Shown piece by piece: positions 1-8,718 of a stretch of DNA of 64,000 bases. The DNA lies in the NCBI RefSeq assembly GCF_015709525.1, contig NZ_JADNRA010000028.1, positions 62,001 through 126,000 on the forward strand, given 5' to 3'. This DNA comes from Methylocystis sp. L43 (GTDB lineage: Bacteria; Pseudomonadota; Alphaproteobacteria; Rhizobiales; Beijerinckiaceae). Each line of letters opens with the position of its first letter. Position 1 is the first letter of the stretch. Under the pieces are notes generated by a model, which made no database searches, was not told where the DNA came from, and saw only the letters and a program-made list of their open reading frames with translations. The translations under genes and the position numbers were made by a program.

Positions 1-589
1 CGCGTTCTGCAAGTTCGGCTAGCGCAAGCGCGGAGAAGGGCGTCAGCTCCGCAGGCTTCACGACCATCGTGCAGCCGGCGCCGAGCGCCGCGCCGACCTT
101 GCGCGCAAACATGGCGGACGGGAAATTCCACGGCGTAATCGCCGCGGTGACGCCGATCGCCTGTTTGAAGACGAGCAGGCGACGGTCGGTCGGACCCGGC
201 ACCACGTCGCCATAGATGCGCCGGCCCTCCTCCGCGAACCACTCAATAAAGCTCGCCGCATAGGCGATCTCCCCCCGCGCCTCGGCGAGCGGCTTGCCCA
301 TTTCCGCGGTGATGATGCGCGCCAGCCGCTCCTGATCGGCCATGATCAATTCGAACCAGCGGCGCATGATATGCGCGCGCTCCCTGGCGGCGCGATCGCG
401 CCAGCCTGGCAGCGCCCGCGCACAAGACTCGATCGCCCGGCTTGTCTCGGCTGCGCCCATGTCGGGAACTTGGCCGAGAACCGCCCCGGTGGCTGGGTTG
501 TTGACGGCGAAGGTTGCGCCGCTTTCGGCGCCGACCCAAAGCCCGCCGACGAATGCTTGCTCGCGAAGGCCTAGGCTGACAGAGTTCAT
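1..589 (-). CDS. gabD: Succinate-semialdehyde dehydrogenase type aldehyde dehydrogenase (N-terminal part)
   Basis: NAD(P)-dependent aldehyde dehydrogenase oxidising succinate semialdehyde (or a close relative) to the acid in the cytoplasm. The ATG at 589 opens a frame that runs off the left edge, giving about 196 residues of a family usually near 480-490. Visible are the Rossmann-side motif AITPWNFP, the substrate-side stretch [11 protein letters not shown] and the cofactor-lysine region [10 protein letters not shown], all very close to GabD. The catalytic Glu and Cys lie beyond the window, so substrate choice within the GabD/DavD group is inferred. The divergent neighbour is yejA, 150 bp away. 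Confidence 0.85.
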   Translation of the reverse strand, partial: MNSVSLGLREQAFVGGLWVGAESGATFAVNNPATGAVLGQVPDMGAAETSRAIESCARALPGWRDRAARERAHIMRRWFELIMADQERLARIITAEMGKPLAEARGEIAYAASFIEWFAEEGRRIYGDVVPGPTDRRLLVFKQAIGVTAAITPWNFPSAMFARKVGAALGAGCTMVVKPAELTPFSALALAELAER

Positions 590-739
590 TTCGACTTCCC
601 CCTGGGCGCGCGTCGCGCATTTTTGCTACAAAGGGCCAAAGCGGCGTGACGGTCCTTAACGGGCCGCTCGCGAACCCGCAAAAAAACCGACATAATCGCG
701 GCTCATGGGCAAGCGCCCTTCCGCCGCCAGAGGTCACAT

Positions 740-2650
740 TTGGCTCGTTCCACAATCGTCGATCTGACGCGCATTCGCCTGTCCCGTCGCTCTGTTATCG
801 GCGCCGGCGCCGCCGCCTTGATCGCGCCGCGCGTTCTGGCCAAGCCCGGAGCGCCGACCGCCGCCTCCAATCGCTTCGGCCCCCTCGCGCAGGGCGAAGT
901 CGAGAGCCACGGCCTTTCGACCTTTGGCGACCTTGGCGAGCCGGCCGACTTCAAATTTTTCGGCTACGTGAATGCGAAAGCCCCCAAGGGAGGGACTTTG
1001 GCGCTGTCGCCGGCAAGCTCGACCTACGACAGTTTCAACGCCTATGTGCTGCGGGGCAATCCGGCGACGGGCATGACGCTCGTCTTCGACAGTCTGATGA
1101 ATCAGAGCCTCGACGAACGCGACGCCTACTACGGCCTCGTCGCCAAGAAGGTGCGCATCTCGCCCGACAAGCTCACTTACGCTTTTCTGTTGCGTAAAGA
1201 GGCGCGCTTTCACGACGGCTCGCCGCTTACGGCGCATGACGCCGCCTTCTCGCTCAACATTCTCAAGAGCAAGGGCCATCCTGTCATCAGCCAGATGCTG
1301 CGTGACCTCGAAAGCGCCGAAGCCGAGGCGGACGACGTTCTCGTGCTGCGCTTCGCGCCTGACCGCACGCGCGATCTGCCGCTCAGCGTCGTGGGTCAGC
1401 CGATCTTTTCGCGCGCCTATTACAAGGACCGCGATTTCGCAGCGACGACGATGGAGCCGCCGCTCGGCTCCGGGCCCTACAAGGTCGGCGCCTTCGAGCA
1501 GGGCCGCTACATCGCCTATCATCGCAATCCCGACTATTGGGCGAAGGACCTGCCAATCGCGACAGGTCAGGCCAATTTCGACGTCGTGCGCTTCGAATAT
1601 TTCGGCGACAGCCAGGTCGCCTTCGAAGCCTTCAAGGCCGGCGCATTCACCGAGCGAGAGGAAAACATCGCGCGCGTTTGGGCGACGGGCTATGATTTTC
1701 CGGCGTTCAAGGACGGGCGCGTCAAGCGAACCACGACGCCCAACAACAATATTCCGCAGATCCAGGGATGGTTCTTCAACACGCGCCGCAAGATTTTTAG
1801 AGATCCGCGGGTGCGCGAAGCGATCGGCTACGCCTTCGATTACGAATGGACAAGCCGCAACCTGATGTATGACGCCTATAAGCGCATCTCGTCCTATTTC
1901 GAGAACTCCGAGCTTGAAGCGAAAGGCTTGCCGAGCGAACAGGAAAAAGCGCTGCTGGAGCCCTTTCGCGCTGATCTGCCGGCGGAAGTTTTTGGCGAAC
2001 CCTTCGTCGCGCCGGTTTCCGACGGCACGGGTCAGGATCGCGTCCTGCTCAAAAAGGCGAATGATCTGTTCGTCGCGGCCGGCTGCACGCGCAAGGATGG
2101 GGTTCTATGCTTGCCCGACGGAACGCCGCTGGAATTCGAGTTTCTCGACAATTCCAACGTCTTCGAGCGGCACACGCAGCCCTTCATCAAGAATTTGAAG
2201 CTGCTCGGAGTTAACGCCCACATCCGCGTCGTCGACGCCGCTCAATACAAGCAACGACTTGAAAACTTCGACTTCGACGTCGTTCATGACGTGCTGATGA
2301 TGAGCTGGAACCCCGGAGAGGAGCTTCGCGCTTATTTCAGTTCGAAGACCGCCAATGTGCCCGGCTCGCGCAACCTGCCGGGGGTCTCCAATCCAGCGAT
2401 TGATTCGCTCGTTGAAAAAGCGCTCCAGGCGCAAACGCGCGAAGAGCTCGTCACCTGCAGCCGCGCCCTCGACCGCGCTTTGCGCGCGCAGCGCTATTGG
2501 GTCCCGCACTGGTATAATCCGGTGCATCGCTTCGCCTATTGGGATCTCTTCGGCCAGCCCGAGCGCCCGCCGAAGTTCGACACCGGCGTGCTGTGGACCT
2601 GGTGGTGGGACGAAGATAAGGCGAAAAAAATCAACTTCACGGGACGCTAA
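740..2650 (+). CDS. yejA: Periplasmic oligopeptide-binding protein YejA (ABC importer)
   Basis: Family 5 extracellular solute-binding protein that captures oligopeptides in the periplasm for the YejBEF importer. It is 636 aa from a TTG start, the usual length for YejA. Residues 15-35 form a twin-arginine type signal (SRRSVIGAGAAAL then an Ala-rich run ending near VLA), so Tat export is likely. The mature part has the family 5 pattern: YGLVAKK, FRLL-like core, GSGPYKVG, NPDYWAKDLP and the C-terminal HWYNPVHR region. First gene of yejABEF, 66 bp before yejB. The TTG start is the only one that keeps the whole signal peptide; no strong ribosome site is seen before it. Confidence 0.9.
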   Translation: MARSTIVDLTRIRLSRRSVIGAGAAALIAPRVLAKPGAPTAASNRFGPLAQGEVESHGLSTFGDLGEPADFKFFGYVNAKAPKGGTLALSPASSTYDSFNAYVLRGNPATGMTLVFDSLMNQSLDERDAYYGLVAKKVRISPDKLTYAFLLRKEARFHDGSPLTAHDAAFSLNILKSKGHPVISQMLRDLESAEAEADDVLVLRFAPDRTRDLPLSVVGQPIFSRAYYKDRDFAATTMEPPLGSGPYKVGAFEQGRYIAYHRNPDYWAKDLPIATGQANFDVVRFEYFGDSQVAFEAFKAGAFTEREENIARVWATGYDFPAFKDGRVKRTTTPNNNIPQIQGWFFNTRRKIFRDPRVREAIGYAFDYEWTSRNLMYDAYKRISSYFENSELEAKGLPSEQEKALLEPFRADLPAEVFGEPFVAPVSDGTGQDRVLLKKANDLFVAAGCTRKDGVLCLPDGTPLEFEFLDNSNVFERHTQPFIKNLKLLGVNAHIRVVDAAQYKQRLENFDFDVVHDVLMMSWNPGEELRAYFSSKTANVPGSRNLPGVSNPAIDSLVEKALQAQTREELVTCSRALDRALRAQRYWVPHWYNPVHRFAYWDLFGQPERPPKFDTGVLWTWWWDEDKAKKINFTGR

Positions 2651-2716
2651 GAGGATTTCCCGGCGCCGTCCGTCGGGAGCCGAAATGCGGCCGATGTAAA
2701 AGAACGCGAGACGTTA

Positions 2717-3829
2717 ATGGGAGCCTATATCGCCCGCCGCGTGCTGCTGATGATCCCGACGATCCTCGGCATCATGCTCATCTCTTTCGTCATCGTGCAG
2801 TTCGCGCCGGGCGGTCCTGTGGAACGCATCATCGCGCAACTGCAAGGCTTCGACGTCGGCGCGACCGGACGCTTTTCCGGCGGGGGCGGCGACGTCGGAC
2901 AGGGCGGCGCGAGCCAGACCGGAACGATGGCAGCCGAAACCGCCTCGAAATATCGCGGCGCGCAGGGGCTCGACCCGAAATTCATCGCGGAGCTCGAAAA
3001 GCAGTTCGGCTTCGACAAGCCGGCGTGGGAGCGATTCCTGCTGATGGTGAAGAATTATGCGATGTTCGATTTCGGGCGCAGCTATTTTCGCGACGAGAGC
3101 GTTCTCAAGCTGATCGCAGAAAAACTTCCCGTGTCGATTTCGCTCGGCCTCTGGATGACGCTTCTCTCCTATTCGATTTCAATTCCACTCGGCATCGCCA
3201 AAGCGGTGCGCGATGGAACGAAATTCGATATGTGGACATCCAACGCCATCATCGTCGGCTACGCCATTCCGAGTTTTCTGTTTGCGATGCTGCTGATCGT
3301 GCTCTTCGCCGGCGGCTCCTTCTGGCAGATCTTCCCGCTGCGCGGCCTGACCTCGGACGACTTCTGGCAGCTGTCGCTGTTTGGCAAGGTGAAGGACTAT
3401 CTCTGGCACATCATTCTCCCCGTCTCCGCGATGACGCTGGGGGCCTTCGCAACGCAGACGTTTCTGACAAAGAACTCTTTCCTCGACGAGATCCGCAAGC
3501 AGTATGTCCAGACCGCGCGCATGAAGGGCCTGACCGAGCGGCGCGTGCTCTATGGACATGTCTTTCGCAACGCCATGCTGATCGTCATCGCCGGCTTTCC
3601 CGGCGCCTTCGTGCACGCCTTTCTCACCGGCTCGGTGCTGATCGAAACGATCTTTTCGCTTGATGGACTCGGCTATCTGTCTTTCGAGAGCATCGTCAAT
3701 CGCGACTATCCGGTCGTCTTCGCCAACCTTTACATCTTCGCGCTGCTCGGACTTGTGGTGAATCTCATTTCCGATCTCACCTATACCTGGATTGATCCGC
3801 GCATCGATTTCGAAACGCGCGAGGTATGA
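2717..3829 (+). CDS. yejB: Oligopeptide ABC transporter permease YejB
   Basis: Inner-membrane permease of the yejABEF peptide importer, binding-protein-dependent transport family (OppB/DppB type). It is 370 aa; the N-terminus MGAYIARRVLLMIPTILG is the first membrane segment typical of DppB-like permeases, followed by a periplasmic stretch with a Gly-rich loop (about residues 52-75). The cytoplasmic EAA loop that docks on the ATPase is seen as RMKGLTERRVLYGHVFRNA. The stop overlaps the yejE start as ATGA, so the two permeases are translationally coupled. Confidence 0.92.
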   Translation: MGAYIARRVLLMIPTILGIMLISFVIVQFAPGGPVERIIAQLQGFDVGATGRFSGGGGDVGQGGASQTGTMAAETASKYRGAQGLDPKFIAELEKQFGFDKPAWERFLLMVKNYAMFDFGRSYFRDESVLKLIAEKLPVSISLGLWMTLLSYSISIPLGIAKAVRDGTKFDMWTSNAIIVGYAIPSFLFAMLLIVLFAGGSFWQIFPLRGLTSDDFWQLSLFGKVKDYLWHIILPVSAMTLGAFATQTFLTKNSFLDEIRKQYVQTARMKGLTERRVLYGHVFRNAMLIVIAGFPGAFVHAFLTGSVLIETIFSLDGLGYLSFESIVNRDYPVVFANLYIFALLGLVVNLISDLTYTWIDPRIDFETREV

Positions 3830-4998
3830 CGGTGAGCGCAGCAGCCGACGCCGAAACGCATCTCGCCCCGCCGCTTCATCGCGAGGGCTGGCTGCGGCTC
3901 ACGCCGCTCGACCGGCGACGCCTCGACAGTTTCAAGGCGAACAAACGCGGCTATTGGTCGTTCTGGGTCTTCATGACGCTGTTCATCATGGCGCTTGGCT
4001 CGAACTTCCTGGCGAACGACCGGCCGATTCTGGCCTGGTATAAGGGCGAATTGCTGTTCCCCGCGTTCGTGTCCTATCCGGAAGATAAATTCGGCGGCTT
4101 CCTGGCCCGCACCGATTATCGCGACCCTGTGATCGCCGACGAGATCAAAGCGCATGGCTGGATGCTTTGGCCGCCAATTCGCTTCTCCTATGACACGCAT
4201 AATCTCGAGCTGCCGACGCCCGCGCCCTCGCCGCCGACCTGGATGCTGACGCAGCAGCAATGCGAGGTCGCCGCGGCGAAAGGTCTGCGACCGGGCGAGC
4301 CCAATCGCGGCTGCGCCGCGCTGGAATATAACTGGCTCGGCACCGACGATCAGGGCCGCGACGTCGTCGCGCGCCTGCTTTATGGATTTCGTATCTCGGT
4401 GCTGTTCGGACTGATCCTGGCGACGATTTCCTCGATCGTCGGCGTCGCCGCGGGGGCGATACAGGGCTACTTCGGCGGGCGCGTCGATCTCGTGTTCCAA
4501 CGCTTCATCGAAGTCTGGTCGTCGCTGCCGCAGCTCTATCTGCTCATCATCATTTCGTCCTTCCTGACGCCCGGCTTTTTCGTGCTGCTCGGCATCCTGC
4601 TGCTCTTTTCCTGGGTGTCGCTGGTGCATGTCGTTCGGGCCGAGTTCCTGCGCGCGCGCAACTTCGAATATGTCAACGCGGCGCGCGCGCTTGGGCTGAG
4701 CAATTTTAAGATTATCGTCAAGCACCTGCTGCCGAACGCCACCGTGGCGACACTGACCTTCTTGCCTTTCATTCTCAACTCGTCGATCACCACGCTGACG
4801 GCGCTGGACTTTCTGGGGTTTGGCCTGCCGCCGGGCTCGCCCTCCCTCGGCGAACTGTTGCTGCAGGCAAAATCCAATCTCCAGGCCCCATGGCTGGGAC
4901 TGACCGGCTTTGCGATCATCGCGCTCATGCTGTCGCTTCTGGTCTTTGTCGGCGAGGCGGTCCGTGACGCCTTCGACCCAAGGAAGAATTTCCGGTGA
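3826..4998 (+). CDS. yejE: Oligopeptide ABC transporter permease YejE
   Basis: Second inner-membrane permease of the peptide importer (OppC/DppC type). It is 390 aa with a long cytoplasmic N-terminus, one membrane segment near residues 40-60, a large insert up to GTDDQGRDVVARLLYG and then the permease core. The EAA loop reads AARALGLSNFKIIVKHLLP. It starts inside the yejB stop codon. In the usual gene order yejF follows at once; here a toxin-antitoxin pair of about 0.7 kb separates them. Confidence 0.92.
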   Translation: MTVSAAADAETHLAPPLHREGWLRLTPLDRRRLDSFKANKRGYWSFWVFMTLFIMALGSNFLANDRPILAWYKGELLFPAFVSYPEDKFGGFLARTDYRDPVIADEIKAHGWMLWPPIRFSYDTHNLELPTPAPSPPTWMLTQQQCEVAAAKGLRPGEPNRGCAALEYNWLGTDDQGRDVVARLLYGFRISVLFGLILATISSIVGVAAGAIQGYFGGRVDLVFQRFIEVWSSLPQLYLLIIISSFLTPGFFVLLGILLLFSWVSLVHVVRAEFLRARNFEYVNAARALGLSNFKIIVKHLLPNATVATLTFLPFILNSSITTLTALDFLGFGLPPGSPSLGELLLQAKSNLQAPWLGLTGFAIIALMLSLLVFVGEAVRDAFDPRKNFR

Positions 4999-5029
4999 CG
5001 GCGTGGTAGATTGCAGGCGGAGCATCACG

Positions 5030-5254
5030 ATGAACAGAATTGTGCGTGAACATTATCCGGCGGCGAAGCTTCCCGACGAACTAAGGGATGGCATCGATTC
5101 GAACGCCACCGTGACGATAACCGTCGAGATCGAACCCCCGCCTGAGCAAATTCTCTCTTTGGAGGAAATGTTTGCGCTTCGACGCGATGTGTTTATGTCA
5201 ATTCGCGACGTCGACGAACACGTAAGCGCCATGAGAGACGAGTGGAGCCACTAG
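5030..5254 (+). CDS. Putative antitoxin of a PIN-type toxin-antitoxin pair
   Basis: Small acidic protein of 74 aa placed directly before a PIN-domain gene (4 bp gap), the typical arrangement of a type II antitoxin and toxin. I do not recognise a named DNA-binding fold. The N-terminal MNRIVREHYPAAKLPDELR could be a short strand-helix DNA-binding part, and the C-terminal half, with LSLEEMFALRRDV and a run of charged residues, looks like a toxin-wrapping helix. The start is set by the ATG at 5030 with a GGCGGAG ribosome site 7 bp upstream. It lies 31 bp after the yejE stop, with no own promoter that I can point to. Confidence 0.6.
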   Translation: MNRIVREHYPAAKLPDELRDGIDSNATVTITVEIEPPPEQILSLEEMFALRRDVFMSIRDVDEHVSAMRDEWSH

Positions 5255-5258
5255 CAAA

Positions 5259-5726
5259 GTGCGCGCCCCGCCAGTCTATATCGACACAAATGTGTTTATC
5301 ATTGGCTTCGAGTCGCCCCTTGAGCTGGCCACGCCGGTCCAGAAGCTGCTCCTTGCAATACGCGAAAAGCCGCTTTCGGCCGTAACAAGCGAACTAACGC
5401 TCGCAGAGTTGTTGGCGCCGGTCATCCGCCCACAGGCTCTGGTTCCGAGCCAAAGGCGGCGTCTATACCTCGATCTTCTTACTGGGAGTCGACTTGTCGA
5501 ACTGAGGCCAGTGACTCCAGATATCCTCATCCAAACAGCTGAATTGAGAGAAACGACGCCCTGTAAGCTTCCTGATGCGATCCACGTCACAACGGCTGTT
5601 CAAGCCAAGTGCGGATTTTTCCTCTCCAAGGATAGGCGAATGCGACTTCCGCCAGGCATGATTCAAGTGGGGCCCGACCATTTTGGCGTTGATCGCATCC
5701 TAGCGGCTTCGTCGCAATTATCGTGA
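5259..5726 (+). CDS. PIN-domain ribonuclease toxin (VapC-like)
   Basis: PIN-domain protein of 155 aa, probably a Mg-dependent endoribonuclease toxin. The four acidic PIN positions can be read: Asp9 in YIDTNVF, Glu50 in LTLAELL, Asp106 in KLPDAIH and Asp125 in LSKDRR. All key residues are present, so it should be active. It starts with GTG at 5259, just behind the antitoxin stop, and its own stop TGA (5724-5726) lies inside the GTG-ATG start of yejF. It is therefore coupled to the importer ATPase. Bases here look visibly less GC-rich than in the flanking yej genes, which suggests later arrival. Confidence 0.8.
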   Translation: MRAPPVYIDTNVFIIGFESPLELATPVQKLLLAIREKPLSAVTSELTLAELLAPVIRPQALVPSQRRRLYLDLLTGSRLVELRPVTPDILIQTAELRETTPCKLPDAIHVTTAVQAKCGFFLSKDRRMRLPPGMIQVGPDHFGVDRILAASSQLS

Positions 5727-7366
5727 TGCCAACGATGTCCCCTTCCCTCCTCAACATTCGCGATCTCTCGGTCACCTTTCGGCAAGGCGGGCACGAGACC
5801 AAGGCGGTCGACCGGGTCTCCTTCTCTCTTGAGCGGGGCAAGACGCTGGCGCTCGTCGGCGAATCCGGCTCCGGCAAGTCGATCAGCGCTCTGTCGATCG
5901 TACGCCTGCTTCCCCCTGGCGCGATCGCATCCGGCGAGGCGCTGTTCGACGGCGAGAATATGCTCACCGTCGACGACAATCGTCTGCGCGCCATTCGTGG
6001 CGCGGGCATTACGATGGTGTTCCAGGAGCCGATGACGTCGCTCAATCCGCTGCACATGATCGAGCGGCAGATTGCGGAGATTCTCGAACTGCACGGGATG
6101 CGCGGCGAAGATGCGGTTCGGAACCGAGTCGTTGAGCTTCTGGGCGAAGTCGGCATCCCTGATCCTCAGGCGCGGCTGAGCGCCTATCCGCATCAGCTCT
6201 CGGGCGGCCAGCGTCAGCGCGTCATGATCGCCATGGCGCTCGCCAACAAACCCGATCTGCTGATCGCCGACGAGCCGACCACCGCGCTCGACGTCACCGT
6301 TCAGGCGCAGATTCTCGCGCTGCTCGAGCGGCTTCAAAAAACCTACGGCATGGCGATGCTGTTCATCACCCACGACCTCCGGCTCGTGCGCCGTTTCGCC
6401 GATACGGTCTGCGTGATGCAGCAGGGCCGCATCGTCGAGCAGGGCGAGGTGGGAGAGGTCTTCACATCTCCGCAGCATCCCTACACCAAGGCGCTGCTCA
6501 CGGCGGAGCCCAAGGGCGCGCCGATTATTGAAGACACGCAAGCGCCCGTCGTCGCATCGGCTGAGCAGCTGCGCGTCTGGTTTCCGATCCGCCGCGGCTT
6601 CATGCGTCGGATCGTCGGCCATGTGAAGGCGGTGGACGGCGTCACCCTTTCGGTGCGCGAGGGCGCGACCGTCGGCGTGGTCGGCGAGTCGGGCTCCGGC
6701 AAGACGACGCTGGCGCTGGCGATGCTGCGGCTCATTCGCTCGGAAGGTCCGATCGTCTTCCTCGGAGAACGCATCGACGGCAAGAGCGTCGACGCCATGC
6801 GTCCGCTTCGCCGCGACATGCAAATCGTCTTCCAAGACCCATACGGCTCTCTCTCGCCGCGCATGTCGGTCGCGGAAATCGTCGCCGAAGGACTGACCGT
6901 TCAGCGGCCCGAACTTACGCTCAATCAGCGCCGCGAGATCGTTGCGCGCGCGCTGCAGGAAACCGGGCTCGATCCATCGACGATGGATCGCTACCCGCAC
7001 GAATTTTCCGGCGGCCAGCGGCAGCGGATCGCCATCGCCCGCGCCATTGTGCTCGAACCGAAATTCGTCGTGCTCGACGAGCCGACCTCGGCGCTCGACA
7101 TGTCCGTGCAGGCGCAGATCATCGATCTCTTGCGCGACCTGCAGCGTCGCCGCTCGCTCGCCTATCTCTTTATCAGTCACGATCTGCGCGTCGTGAAGGC
7201 GCTCGCCGCCCATCTCATCGTCATGCGCTATGGCAAGGTGGTCGAGGAAGGGCCGGCGAGCCAGGTGTTTTCCCAGCCCAAGAGCGAGTATACGCGCGCG
7301 CTCTTCGCAGCGGCCTTTCGCAACGAGGCGGAGCCCGTTCCGGGCAACTCAGTCGGCGGAAAATGA
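5723..7366 (+). CDS. yejF: Oligopeptide ABC transporter, duplicated ATP-binding protein YejF
   Basis: ATPase driving the peptide importer; 547 aa with two fused ABC domains, as usual for YejF. Domain 1 has Walker A GESGSGKSIS, signature LSGGQRQRV and Walker B LLIADEPTTALD; domain 2 has GESGSGKTTLA, FSGGQRQRIA and VVLDEPTSALD. The two halves are joined by the oligopeptide transporter C-terminal type segment (HPYTKALLTAEPKG). The start is GTG 5723 or ATG 5726, both overlapping the PIN toxin stop; ATG 5735 (MSPSLLNIRDL) may be the older start used before the toxin pair arrived. The 3' end overlaps the convergent MaoC gene by 18 bp. Confidence 0.92.
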   Translation: MMPTMSPSLLNIRDLSVTFRQGGHETKAVDRVSFSLERGKTLALVGESGSGKSISALSIVRLLPPGAIASGEALFDGENMLTVDDNRLRAIRGAGITMVFQEPMTSLNPLHMIERQIAEILELHGMRGEDAVRNRVVELLGEVGIPDPQARLSAYPHQLSGGQRQRVMIAMALANKPDLLIADEPTTALDVTVQAQILALLERLQKTYGMAMLFITHDLRLVRRFADTVCVMQQGRIVEQGEVGEVFTSPQHPYTKALLTAEPKGAPIIEDTQAPVVASAEQLRVWFPIRRGFMRRIVGHVKAVDGVTLSVREGATVGVVGESGSGKTTLALAMLRLIRSEGPIVFLGERIDGKSVDAMRPLRRDMQIVFQDPYGSLSPRMSVAEIVAEGLTVQRPELTLNQRREIVARALQETGLDPSTMDRYPHEFSGGQRQRIAIARAIVLEPKFVVLDEPTSALDMSVQAQIIDLLRDLQRRRSLAYLFISHDLRVVKALAAHLIVMRYGKVVEEGPASQVFSQPKSEYTRALFAAAFRNEAEPVPGNSVGGK

Positions 7367-7858
7367 TCCCGGAATCGCCGTGGCGTCGTTTGAACTTACG
7401 CCTGCCCGCGCCGGGTCGCGGAAGGCGACGACCGTGACGCTCTGCGTCAGCACGACTTCGCCGCGCTGGTTATAGGTCGCCATGTCCATCGAAACGAAGC
7501 CGCGATCGGCATAGCGGCGCGGATGAACAATCCGCGTGACTTCGGCTTCCACCCTCAAGGAATCATCGGGCCGCACCGGGAGTTTCCAGGCGATATGCGC
7601 CTCGACGCCGACAAGCCCGCCGGCAAAAGGCGGGTCGGCGGAGTCGATGAGGAGCTTCACGCTCAGCGCGCCCGTTTGCCAACCGCTCGCCACGAGCCCG
7701 CCGAACATGCTGTCTTTGGCCGCCTCTTCGTCGAGATGAAAATACTGCGGATCACTGTCGCGCGCGAAGCGGATGATGTCCTGCGCGGTGATCGTGACGC
7801 TCGCTGTGCGCAAGCGCTGTCCAACGCGAAGATCTTCCAGATAAAGCCTTTTCGTCAT
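7349..7858 (-). CDS. MaoC-family hot-dog dehydratase
   Basis: Single hot-dog protein of 169 aa of the MaoC/(R)-specific enoyl-CoA hydratase group. The motif region is DSDPQYFHLDEEAA followed by FGGLVASGW; the Asp and His of the hydratase motif are present but the Asn-Pro between them is replaced, so true enoyl-CoA hydratase activity is uncertain. The start ATG at 7858 overlaps the stop of the NlpC/P60 gene (ATGA), and the true frame begins at MTKRLYLEDLRVG although the reading frame stays open further upstream. Last gene of a three-gene minus-strand operon. Confidence 0.8.
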   Translation of the reverse strand: MTKRLYLEDLRVGQRLRTASVTITAQDIIRFARDSDPQYFHLDEEAAKDSMFGGLVASGWQTGALSVKLLIDSADPPFAGGLVGVEAHIAWKLPVRPDDSLRVEAEVTRIVHPRRYADRGFVSMDMATYNQRGEVVLTQSVTVVAFRDPARAGVSSNDATAIPGSFSAD

Positions 7859-8718
7859 GCCCAAACATCTTTTGCCAGGCGCTTGACGCTCGTGACCGGT
7901 CCCGCGCCTGCCGCCTCGTTGCGCGCTCGCACGACGTCGAGCGGCTCGCTGGTGACTTGCATATGCGTCGCGTTGGCGTGAAGCAGCGTCACGGCGTCGC
8001 GCATGACGCCGACATGCCCCTTCCAAAAGACGATGTCGCCGCGCATCAGCGGCACGCCGGGATCGAGCGTTGCGCCGAGCGCGGCCTCCTGCATATCGGT
8101 GTCGCGCGGCGCTTTCATCCCCGCCATCAGCAAGGAAACCTGCACCAGTCCCGAGCAATCAACGCCCATCCAAGACTTGCCGCCCCAGAGATAGGGCGCG
8201 CCTAGAAGCGTCTCGGCCACGGCGACAAAGTCCGGCGCTTTCGCCTCGCATGGCGCGAGATGTTTGCGATAGATGAATCCGAGTTCCGGCGTCACGCCAA
8301 AGCCGCCGCGCTCCTCGGCGATCGCGACTTCGGCGCCGAGCGGCAGCGCGTTGAGCGGCGGCAATTTAATGTTCGGACCCGGATAAATGAAGGTTCGCGG
8401 AACACAGATTCGATGCGTCGGCGCGCTCAATTCGCGCCACAGCGTATTGGCGGCGATCCAGCCGACATAATTGTCGCGCGCAAGTTGCGCCCACGCCCAG
8501 CCTTCCTCCTCATCGTAAACGGTGACGCGCTCGCCATAGATCGCCTGAGTGTCGACGGCGGCGTCGGGACGTGGTTCCCGCCGAAGGTCGACGACGCAGT
8601 CTCTGACCTCCATCGCGACGCCTTCGACATAGCGCTCGGCGCTCACGCGTCCCTTGAGATAGGCGGCGGCGACTTCTGGGCGCGCGGGCGTCAGCCGCCG
8701 ATCGAAATCTTCGCTCAC
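7855..8718 (-). CDS. NlpC/P60-family cell-wall endopeptidase with SH3 repeats
   Basis: Peptidoglycan peptide hydrolase, 287 aa. About the first 155 residues form two bacterial SH3-like modules (GERVTVYDEEEGWAWAQL, DNYVGWI). The NlpC/P60 catalytic part follows, with Cys188 in GVDCSGLVQ, His235 in KGHVGVM and a further polar residue near 247-252. No signal peptide is seen, so it may act on imported wall fragments in the cytoplasm like YkfC-type enzymes, or be exported another way; this is inference. The start overlaps the stop of the aminopeptidase by 4 bp, pointing to joint peptide breakdown. Confidence 0.88.
   Translation of the reverse strand: MSEDFDRRLTPARPEVAAAYLKGRVSAERYVEGVAMEVRDCVVDLRREPRPDAAVDTQAIYGERVTVYDEEEGWAWAQLARDNYVGWIAANTLWRELSAPTHRICVPRTFIYPGPNIKLPPLNALPLGAEVAIAEERGGFGVTPELGFIYRKHLAPCEAKAPDFVAVAETLLGAPYLWGGKSWMGVDCSGLVQVSLLMAGMKAPRDTDMQEAALGATLDPGVPLMRGDIVFWKGHVGVMRDAVTLLHANATHMQVTSEPLDVVRARNEAAGAGPVTSVKRLAKDVWA

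Noticed and set aside
243-755. Minus-strand frame overlapping the GabD start and the yejA start
   Set aside because: Out of phase with the clear aldehyde dehydrogenase frame and low in family signal; it crosses the divergent promoter region.
3781-5028. Long minus-strand frame opposite yejE
   Set aside because: Arg/Gln/Asp-rich shadow of a strongly coding plus-strand gene; GC-rich third positions keep the antisense frame open. The same holds for 5663-7213, 14566-15732, 47310-49238 and similar frames.
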